DNA from: Aegilops tauschii subsp. strangulata
Taxonomy: Eukaryota > Streptophyta > Magnoliopsida > Poales > Poaceae
Assembly (NCBI RefSeq): GCF_002575655.3
Contig: NC_053036.3
Coordinates: 650,215,387-650,279,386, forward strand
Reading direction: 5' to 3'
Length of the DNA stretch: 64,000 nucleotides
In this document: piece by piece, positions 56,155-64,000 of the stretch
How the letters are laid out: the number at the start of each line of letters is the position of its first letter
Position numbering within the stretch: position 1 is the first letter of the stretch
Notes under the pieces: model-generated
Told to the model about the DNA's origin: nothing
The model's input: only the letters and a program-made list of their open reading frames with translations
Databases searched by the model: none
Made by a program: the position numbers and the translations under genes

Positions 56155-57288
56155 GGATCCTGAAAAAATTCAGATCCTGAAAAATCCGGCATGAAGGATC
56201 GGGCCCACAAACATCCAGTTCCTCAGCAGGCATCGATGACAGAAGCTTATGGGATCTAATCTGGAAAGCAAAGATACCTGAGAAAATAAAAATCTTTGCA
56301 TGGAGGATAGCGACTAACACCCTGACCACAAAGGTGAACAAATGCAGACGGACAATTGTGCCAGACAAGACTTGTGTGATCTGTGGTAATGCGGATGAGA
56401 ATGAATACCACGCGGTAGTGGAATGCACAAAAAGCAAAGCTCTGAGGCATATGATGAGAGACTACTGGAAGATACCAAACGAACAAGCTTTTTGGTACAC
56501 AGGTGAGGATTGGCTACAGGTCCTGCTCAATAGATGCGACGACGAAATGCACAACAGGATCCTGCTGATTTTATGGCGTGCATGGTTTCTCCATGATGAT
56601 ATAGTGCATGGGAATGGAAAAGAATCCATCTCAGGATGGGTGGGTTTCCTACTTAAATACGAACAAGAAGTCAAAGAAGCACAATTGAGAACTGACAGTG
56701 TGAAAGCGACATGCGACATGAATCAGTATGGGGATCAGCGCCTCACACCACCGGTTCAGAACGCCATGAGATGGGAGGCCCCGCCTATTGGAACGATTAA
56801 ACTAAACACAGATGCAGCGTTTGAGGCAGCCACGGGGCGCAGCGCGGGCGGCGCAGTTGCAAGAGACCACCAGGGTCGGGTTCTTTTCTCCATGGGTTGC
56901 AACATAGACCGATGCTTGTCAGTTGAGGAAGCAGAAGGAATAGCAGGGCTCATGGGGCTCCGGGAACTGGCAAAATACTTTAATGGCCCTATTGAGGTTG
57001 AGATGGACTGCCTCGTGCTGTCAAGGGCAATTGCACCCGGAGTATCCAATCTGTCGCCCTTGTACCCAATAGTTGCAGACATGCAGGCGATTCTGGCTGG
57101 CTACCCCTCATGCAAAACTAGATGGATCAGGAGAGAACAAAATGGCCTTGCTCATGGCCTAGCACACCGTGCAAAACTGTTAGGAGACTTCTTCCAGCTG
57201 TCATATGTGCCCGATGAACTAAATGACATCTGGTCAAAAGAGTGTAGGCTAGTTTGGTAATCTCAGCCTTGTGCTTCTCAAAAAAAAA
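56155..57288 (+). mobile_element. 5'-truncated L1-type LINE
   Basis: The 14-mer 'attcagatttaaaa' occurs at 56141-56154 and again at 57289-57302, and a run of A precedes the right copy: target duplication and poly(A) tail of a LINE. Only the last 1.1 kb is present. Confidence 0.88.
56334..57260 (+). CDS. LINE ORF2 C-terminus: zinc-binding reverse-transcriptase tail and RNase H
   Basis: 308 open codons; the frame is probably open further upstream because the LINE is cut at 56155. CVICGNADENEYHAVVEC is the zinc-binding end of plant LINE reverse transcriptases (zf-RVT), about residues 15-32. After a linker, LNTDAAFEAATGRSAGG, SVEEAEGIAGLMGLREL and VEMDCLVLSRAI give the Asp, Glu and Asp of a Ribonuclease H-like (RVT_3) domain, with GLAHGLAHRAK near the end. 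In an active LINE this part removes the RNA strand during target-primed reverse transcription. The polymerase and endonuclease are missing, so the copy is inactive. Confidence 0.88.
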   Translation: MNKCRRTIVPDKTCVICGNADENEYHAVVECTKSKALRHMMRDYWKIPNEQAFWYTGEDWLQVLLNRCDDEMHNRILLILWRAWFLHDDIVHGNGKESISGWVGFLLKYEQEVKEAQLRTDSVKATCDMNQYGDQRLTPPVQNAMRWEAPPIGTIKLNTDAAFEAATGRSAGGAVARDHQGRVLFSMGCNIDRCLSVEEAEGIAGLMGLRELAKYFNGPIEVEMDCLVLSRAIAPGVSNLSPLYPIVADMQAILAGYPSCKTRWIRREQNGLAHGLAHRAKLLGDFFQLSYVPDELNDIWSKECRLVW

Positions 57289-57342
57289 ATTCAGATTTAA
57301 AAAATATTTTCTGATTTTACTGTTCACCTGAGCTCATTTGAG

Positions 57343-57799
57343 CTCAGGACTAGGAGAGTACTTTTGATTTTGGCCGTTAATTAATACAAACTGAAATACT
57401 TCACACAACACTACAAGACATATTTGGCTATGCACTTAGAGGCGATAAGTGATGGATCTAATTTTTTTTTGAGAACTTGATAGATCTTTGTATTAGTCAG
57501 ACTTAAGAGTAAACCTGATCATGGACAGCCCAACCTGAAAAGCCAAACTGGGACATGTTTACCTTTCGAACTGGGCGGAAACTCGATCGATTGGTTCCAA
57601 TTAACGATGTCACTGAAACTCGATCTTCACGGTAGGAGCAGCTGTACACACGGGCGCGGCGCCCCTATGTCTCGCTTCAGATAGAGGGGTCGGAACCCTT
57701 GCTGAAGAGGAGACCGAGATGGGCCGGCCCAGGAGCGTGCGAGACCACAACCTCCTATTTTCTGTATTTTTTATGTTTTCTGTTTCGTTTTTGGCCTTT
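57343..57799. other. Intergenic DNA
   Basis: No gene is seen. It includes 'gatgggccggcccaggagc' near 57720, which has a partner 'aatgagccggcccgactac' near 58948, so the AT-rich block between may be the interior of one repeat unit. Confidence 0.35.
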
Positions 57800-58650
57800 T
57801 TATTTAAAAAATGATACTTTAAAATATTCTAAATATATATTACAAAAATACTCTATAAAAACATTTGGAAAATATTAACAAAGCATTAAAAAATGATAAA
57901 TGCGTATAAAAATGTTTATGAAATATACAAATAATGTGTATAAAAATTGATCATTTATTATAAAAATATTAATCAAGCATTTGAACTTTTATTAACAAGT
58001 ATTTGAAAAATGTTGACAAAGCATTTGCAAAATGTTAAATGTGTATAAAAAAATGTTTACCATGTATTACAAAAATGATGAATTTTTTTATCATGTAGAT
58101 AAAAATGTTAATCAAGCATTTAAAAAAATGTTAAAGAATTATTTGAAAAATGTTACATGTGTATAGAAAAAATGTTGACCATGTATTTAAAAAATGTTGA
58201 ATTGTTTGATCATGTATGCAAAAATGTTAATCATGCATTTAAATAAATGTTGAATGAGTATTTGTAAAATTTTGATCAAGCATTTGATAAATGTTAAATG
58301 TGTATAGTAAAAATGTTGACCATGTATTAAAAAAATATGATTTCTTTATTAATTTATATAAAGGATGGTAATCAAGCATTTGAAGAAAGGTTGAACAAGT
58401 TTTAAAGAAATGTTATTCAAGCTTTTGGAAAATGTTAAATGTGTATAGAAATATATTGACCATGTGTTAAAAAAATGTTTACATTGCATTTAGAAAAAAC
58501 TTAATCAAGCATTTGAAAAATGTTTAAAATGTGTATAAAAATGTTGACCATGTATTAAAAAAATGTTAATTTTGTATTGAAAAAATGTTAAACGTATATT
58601 AAAAAATTGTTGTTGACATATACAGAAAATGTAGAAAATGAAAAATAAAA
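57800..58650. repeat. AT-rich diverged tandem repeat, unit about 90-140 bp
   Basis: The box 'aatgttaaatgtgtata' or variants recurs near 58031, 58150, 58290, 58430 and 58521, each followed by 'aaaaatgttgaccatgtatt' and 'aatcaagcatttg'. Long stretches are nearly free of G and C and have no ORF. Confidence 0.7.
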
Positions 58651-59290
58651 CAAACAAAGAAAACCACAGCAGAAACAAAATAACCGAAGAAAAAAGAAAA
58701 GAAAAAGACTAAAGAAACAAATGAAAAAGAGTGACAAAACCAAAGAAGAAAATAAATAGAAAAGAAACAGAATAAAACGGAAAAAATAGAAATCCAGAGA
58801 AAACTGGCTCGACTTGCTTTAAGTAGGTCGCGGCCCCGCTACTTAACACAAACAGTTGGCGGGCGTGATGGCTAGCAGCGCTCGCTGCCTTCCTGGAGCT
58901 CCAGTGTTCTATCCCTTTTTTTTTCTTCTTTTCTTAACCATGCGCGAAATGAGCCGGCCCGACTACTGTAGCCGCTTCAGCGAGACATCCTACGGTCTCG
59001 CTGAAGGCGAGATATAGTCGCCGAGGCTGTATACTATGTACCAGCACAACCCTCTCTCTGATGTCACTATGCTATGCTGCTACTCTCTCTGTGTGTGAAG
59101 TGCATTTGATATATCTTTCATACTTATAAAGGTTAGAGTTGGAGGTGAGTTCATATGTGGGACCAACAACCTTCACAATAAACAAATACACCCCTCTTCC
59201 TCTTCACACGTGTAGCAAACTTCCAAGAGACATATAAATAATTGTATTTTACTCACGTGTGTGGGACGTAACACAAACAAACAAATATAC
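58651..59290. other. Intergenic DNA
   Basis: A-rich tract (58650-58800), then a GC-richer stretch with the small hairpin 'cttcagcgagac' against 'gtctcgctgaag' near 58974-59006. No gene is seen. Confidence 0.4.
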
Positions 59291-59417
59291 TACTCCCTCC
59301 GTTCGGAAATACTTGTTATCAAAATGAATAAAAGGGAATGTATCTAGATGTATTTTAGTTCTAGATACATCTTTTTTTATCCATTTTAATGACAAGTATT
59401 TTCGGACAGAGGAAGTA
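59291..59417. mobile_element. Stowaway-type MITE
   Basis: TA-bounded, 127 bp, ends 'ctccctccgttcggaaatac' and 'gtattttcggacagaggaag'; folds on itself through 'atgtatctagatgtatttta'. Confidence 0.85.
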
Positions 59418-59804
59418 CTACTTTAATGAGAAACCAACACTCATGTAGAAGACACAAATAACAATTAGAAAAAAATGACTCCCAACTCAAAATCATGATT
59501 TTAGTTTTAGTTTCTCCTTCCAACAAAATTTTCAAGTTCTATATCGCACCATAGGAGAGTGAATAAATTGTAGTGCCCATTCTCCCATGTTTCTAAATTC
59601 AAAATGTAGTCTCACTGTAAATCTTTCAAAGGACCTACTACAGTCACATCAAATTCTTCGACGCCTACCTCATCCCTCCTATTGTATTGTTGCTCTTTTT
59701 TATCGTGAATTGTGCAAGATATATACTAACGTCCTTTGATCATTTTCTAAATCGGTGGCCTAACGTCTCTCCTTTTTAATAGCTATGTTGCAACGCACGT
59801 GCAA
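59418..59804. other. Intergenic DNA
   Basis: AT-rich; no gene, terminal repeat or microsatellite is recognised. Confidence 0.4.
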
Positions 59805-60083
59805 CAGTGGCGAATCTACTAGGGGGCTTTAACAGGCTTGAGCACCCCCCCCCCTCCATCACTGCAAAAAATTTAGTTATTACACTAGTTCGATGTATAC
59901 CGCAAGTTCTAGCACCGAAGTGACCGTTCACGCCAAGTTCAAGCACCACCGGTGTAATTGACTCAAAAAAATTAGTACTAATCTCAAGGCCCAATCCAAC
60001 CATTTGCCAGCCCAGCCCAACATATGTTGATATGACAAAGGCAGCCCAGCCCACCCTCCATTTTGTCTGTAGATTCGCTACTG
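59805..60083. mobile_element. hAT-like MITE
   Basis: 'cagtggcgaatctac' at 59805 and the inverse 'gtagattcgctactg' ending at 60083. The 8 bp outside are 'acgtgcaa' and 'acgggcat', equal at six of eight positions, consistent with an aged 8-bp target duplication. No coding sequence. Confidence 0.6.
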
Positions 60084-60215
60084 ACGGGCATTGTGCTAGT
60101 ATATACACTAGTAAAACGCCCGTGCGTTGCCACGGGCCTTTGGAAAAATTTAAGATGCTACTCACGGAGCTAAAATAACCAAGAATAATGCCGTCTCAAC
60201 TAACTCACATATTTT

Positions 60216-61937
60216 TGTTGGGGAACGTAGTAATTTCAAAAAATTCCCTACGCACCTGCAAGATCATGGTGATGCATAGCAACGAGAGGGGAGAGTGTTG
60301 TCTACGTACCCTCGTAGACCGAAAGCGGAAGCGTTAGCACAACACGGTTGATGTAGTCGTACGTCTTCACGATCCGACCGATCAAGTACTGAACGTACGG
60401 CATCTCCGAGTTCAGCACACGTTCAGCCCGATGACGTCCCTCGAACTCCGATCCAGCCGAGTGTTGAGGGAGAGTTTCGTCAGCACGACGGCATGGTGAC
60501 GATGTTGATGATCTACCGACGCAGGGCTTCGCGTAAGCACCGCTACGATATTATCGAGGTGGAATATGGTGGAGGGGGGCACCGCACACGGCTAAGAGAT
60601 CTCAAGGATCAATTGTTGTGTCTAGAGGTGCCCTCCTGCCCCCGTATATAAAGGTGCAAGGGGGGGGTGCGGCCGGCCTAGGGGAGAGGCGCGACGGGAG
60701 GAGTCCTACTCCCTCCCCCCTTTTCCTAGTTGGATTAGGACTTGGGAGGGGGGAAAGAGGAGGGAGAGAAGGAAGGGGGGGGGGCGCCCCCCCTCTCCTT
60801 GTCCTATTCGGACTAGGGGGGGAGGGGCGCGCGGCCCAGCCCTGGCCGCCTCTCCTCTTCTCCGTAAAGGCCCACTATGACCCATTAGCCTCCCGGGGGG
60901 TTCCGGTAACCTCCCGGTACTTCGGTAAAATCCCGATTTCACCCGTAACACTTCTGATATCCAAACTCATAATATATCAATCTTCATGTCTCGACCATTT
61001 TGAGACTCCTCGTCATGTCCGTGACCACATCCGGGACTCCGAACAACCTTCGGTACATCAAAACACATAAACTCATAATAAAATTGTCATCGTAACGTTA
61101 AGCGTGCGGACCCTACGGGTTCGAGAACTATGTAGACATGACCGAGACACGTCTCCGGTCAATAACCAATAGCGGAACCTGGATGCTCATATTGGCTCCC
61201 ACATATTCTACGAAGATCTTTATCGGTCAGACCGCATAACAGCATACGTTGTTCCCTTTGTCATCGGTATGTTACTTGCCCGAGATTCGATCGTCGGTAT
61301 CTCAATACCTAGTTCAATCTCGTTACCGGCAAGTCTCTTTACTCGTTCCGTAATACATCATCCCGCAACTAACTCATTAGTTGCAATGCTTGCAAGGCTT
61401 AAGTGATGTGCATTACGGAGTGGGCCCAGAGATACCTCTCCGACAATCGGAGTGACAAATCCTAATCTCGACATACGCCAACCCAACAAGTACCTTCGGA
61501 GACACCTGTAGAGCACCTTTATAATCACCCAGTTACGTTGTGACGTTTGGTAGCACAAAAAGTGTTCCTCCGGTAAACGGGAGTTGCATAATCTCATAGT
61601 CATAGGAACATGTATAAGTCATGAAGAAAGCAATAGCAACATACTAAACGATCGAGTGCTAAGCTAACAGAATGGGTCATGTCAATCACATCATTCTCCT
61701 AATGATGTGATCCCATTAATCAAATGACAACTCTTTGTCCATGGCTAGGAAACTCAACCATCTTCGATTAACGAGCTAGTCAAGTAGAGGCATACTAGTG
61801 ACACTATGTTTGTCTATGTATTCACACATGTATTATGTTTCCGGCTAATACAATTCTAGCATGAATAATAAACATTTATCATGAAATAAGGAAATAAATA
61901 ATAACTTTATTATTGCCTCTAGGGCATATTTCCTTCA
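60216..61937 (-). repeat. Angela-type 3' LTR
   Basis: 1722 bp; on the minus strand it starts TGAAGGAAATATGCCCTAGA and ends 'acgttccccaaca'. It contains the usual 'ggtcatgtctacatagttct' and 'ggagacgtgtctcggtca' boxes. A GC-rich block of homopolymer runs lies at 60650-60800. Confidence 0.92.
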
Positions 61938-61949
61938 GTCTCCCACTTG

Positions 61950-62115
61950 CACTAGAGTCAATAATCTAGTTCACATCGCCATGTGATTTAACATTAATAG
62001 TTTACATCTTTATGTGGTTACCACCCATAGTTCACATCGACATGTGACCAACACCCAAAGGGTTTACTAGAGTCAGTAATCTAGTTCACATCGCTATGTG
62101 ATTAACACCCAAAGA
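61950..62115. repeat. Short repeats next to the polypurine tract
   Basis: 'gttcacatcg.catgtga' recurs at about 61970, 62030 and 62084, and 'taacacccaaag' twice, in the 3' untranslated part of the Copia element. Confidence 0.7.
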
Positions 62116-62129
62116 GTACTAAGGTGTGA

Positions 62130-63998
62130 TCATGTTTTGCTTTGCGAGATAATTTTAGTCAACGGGTCTGTCACATTCAGATCCGTAAGTATTTTGCAAA
62201 TTTCTATGTCTACAATGCTCTGCACGGAGCTACTCGAGCTAATAGCTCCCACTTTCAATATGTATCTAGATCGAGACTTAGAGTCATCCAGATCAGTGCC
62301 AAAACTTGTATCGACGTAACCCTTTACGACGAACCTTTTGTCACCTCCATAATCGAGAAACATATCCTTATTCCACTAAGGATAATTTCGACCGCTGTCC
62401 AGTGATCTACTCCTAGATCACTATTTGTACTCCCTTGCCAAAATCAGTGTAGGGTATACAATAGATCAGGTACACAGCATGGCATACTTTATAGAACCTA
62501 TGGCTGAGGCATAGGGAATGACTTTCATTCTCTTTCTATCTTCTGCCGTGGTCGGGCTTTGAGTCTTACTCAATTTCACACCTTGTAACACAGGAAAGAA
62601 CTCTTTCTTTGACTGTTCCATTTTGAACTACTTCAAACTCTTGTCAAGGTATGTACTCATTGAAAAAACTTATCAAGCGTCTTGATCTATCTCTATAGAT
62701 CTTGATGCTCAATATGTAAGCAGCTTCACCGAGGTCTTTCTTTGAAAAACTCCTTTCAAACACTCCTTCATGATTTGCAGAATAATTCTATATTATTTCT
62801 GATCAACAATATGTCATTCACATATACTTATCAGAAATGTTGTAGTGCTCCCACTCACTTTCTTGTAAATACAGGCTTCACCGCAAGTCTGTATAAAACT
62901 ATATGCTTTGATCAACTCATCAAAGCGTATATTCCAACTCCGAGATGCTTGCACCAGCCCATAGATGGATCGCTGTAGCTTGCATATTTTGTTAGCACCT
63001 TTAGGATTGACAAAACCTTCTGGTTGTATCATATACAACTCTTCTTTAATAAATTCATTAAGGAATGCAGTTTTGTTTATCCATTTGCCAGATTTCATAA
63101 AATGCGGCAATTTGCTAACATGATTCAGATAGACTTAAGCATCGCTACGAGTGAGGAAATATCATCGTAGTCAACACCTTGAACTTGTCGAAAACCTTTT
63201 TGCGACAATTCGAGCTTTGTAGATAGTAACACTACTATCAGCGTCCGTCTTCCTCTTGAAGATCCATTTATTCTCAATGGCTTCCCGATCATCGGGCAAG
63301 TCAACCAAAGTTCATACTTTGTTCTCATACATGGATCCCTTCTCAGATTTCATGGCCTCAAGCCATTTTGCGGAATCTGGGCTCATCATCGCTTCTTCAT
63401 AGTTTGTAGGTTCGTCATGGTCAAGTAACATGAACTCCAGAACAGGATTACCGTACCACTCTGGTGCGGATCTTACTCTGTTTGACCTACGAGGTTCAGT
63501 AACAACTTGATCTGAAGTTACATGATCATCATCATTAGCTTCCTCACTAATTTGGTGTAGAAATCACAGGAACAGATTTCTGTGATGAACTACTTTCCAA
63601 TAAGGGAGTAGGTATAGTTACCTCATCAAGTTCTACTTTCCTCCCACTCACTTCTTTCAAGAGAAACTCCTTCTCTAGAAAGGATCCATCTTAGCAACGA
63701 ATATCTTGCCTTCGGATCTGTGATAGAAGGTGTACCCAACAGTTTCCTTTGGGTATTCTATGAAGACGCACTTCTCCGATTTGGGTTCGAGCTTATCAGG
63801 TTGAAACTTTTTCACATAAGCATTGCAACCCCAAACTTTAAGAAACGACAACTTTGGTTTTTTGCCAAACCACAGTTCATAAGGCGTCGCCTCAACGGAT
63901 TTTGATGGTGCCCTATTTAAAGTGAATGCAACTGTCTCTAATGCATAACCCCAAAACGATAGTGGTAGATCAGTAAGAGACATCATAGATCGCACCAT
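62130..63998 (-). pseudogene. Copia polyprotein remnant (INT end, RT and RNase H pieces)
   Basis: Pieces in different frames: 63998-63675 reads LPLSFWGYALETVAFTLNR and PYELWFGKKPKLSFLKVWG, the C-terminal integrase region; 63328-63125 carries the start of the reverse transcriptase (QVQGVDYDD); 63110-62814 continues it (AFLNEFIKEELYMIQPEGF, ICKLQRSIYGLVQASRSW); 62363-62130 is an RNase H piece (GYVDTSFGTDLDDSKSR). Each is separated by stops or frameshifts. The reverse-transcriptase catalytic YVDD box is not visible. The copy is inactive. Confidence 0.82.
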
Positions 63999-64000
63999 AT

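Larger units (their letters stand above)
55856..57342. mobile_element. Fold-back MITE interrupted by a LINE
   Basis: Left end 'ctcatatgagctcgggtgaa' and right end 'ttcacctgagctcatttgag' are inverted copies, followed inward by 'cagtaaaatcgaaaatattt' and its inverse. Without the LINE (56155-57288) and the duplicated target the element is about 340 bp. Confidence 0.75.
60216..64000 (-). mobile_element. Angela/BARE-type Copia retrotransposon, decayed, running off the window
   Basis: The 3' LTR is at 60216-61937 and the internal region continues to the window edge. The polypurine tract 'gcaagtgggagac' lies just before the LTR on the minus strand. The domain order INT, RT, RNase H toward the 3' LTR is that of Ty1/Copia elements. 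The 5' half and 5' LTR are outside the window. Confidence 0.9.

Noticed and set aside
60618..61070. 150-codon frame on the plus strand
   Set aside because: Lies within the Angela-type LTR, antisense to it, in a G-rich homopolymer stretch.

Overview
The window looks like intergenic and genic DNA of a large Triticeae genome (wheat, Aegilops or a close relative). The evidence is the mix of Stowaway MITEs with TA-CTCCCTCCGT ends, CACTA transposons with CACTAGTAG or CACTACTGG ends, Gypsy-type LTR elements with a tRNA-Asp-like primer site, and a Copia element whose LTR I recognise from memory as the Triticeae Angela/BARE type. No bacterial, viral, rRNA, tRNA or CRISPR feature was seen. All family names are recognition by eye; no search was run.

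Layout. 1-7.2 kb: MITE-rich DNA that appears to be an old duplication (about 0.28-2.56 kb and 4.64-7.2 kb), with one candidate GC-rich single-exon gene at 3.46-4.14 kb. 7.2-26.3 kb: three related sets of exons (7.7-8.1, 20.4-21.2 and 22.7-26.3 kb) of a plant gene family that resembles Ptta/En/Spm-type transposase-derived genes; the third set is nearly complete. Between the first and second sets lies a nest: a possible hAT-like shell (8.18-20.14 kb) holding a complete 10.6 kb CACTA transposon (8942-19540, 3-bp target duplication ATT), whose three genes are all disabled. 26.6-28.0 kb is one end of another CACTA, and 28-30 kb is LTR-retrotransposon debris.

30.08-51.48 kb is a four-level nest. 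A shortened solo Angela-like LTR was split by a CACTA (30434-51290, target duplication GTA), and that CACTA was split by two LTR retrotransposons in opposite orientation: 33104-40847 (minus, target duplication GCAGG) and 41160-50679 (plus, GCGGC/GTGGC). The CACTA itself is only about 3.6 kb once the insertions are removed and carries pieces of host genes, including three glutamine synthetase exons, a FAR1-like piece and a third unrecognised gene. The plus-strand LTR element has an intact gag-protease ORF and an accessory ORF but no reverse transcriptase, so it is non-autonomous; the minus-strand element carries only a broken ORF of unknown function.

51.5-53.6 kb holds retroelement remnants. 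53.7-55.7 kb is the clearest ordinary plant gene: a six-exon amidase (AMI1-like), broken by three small frameshifts. 55.86-57.34 kb is a fold-back MITE interrupted by a 5'-truncated L1-type LINE with a 14-bp target duplication. 57.3-60.2 kb is AT-rich repeat and MITE DNA. 60.2-64.0 kb is the 3' half of a decayed Angela-type Copia element on the minus strand that runs off the window.
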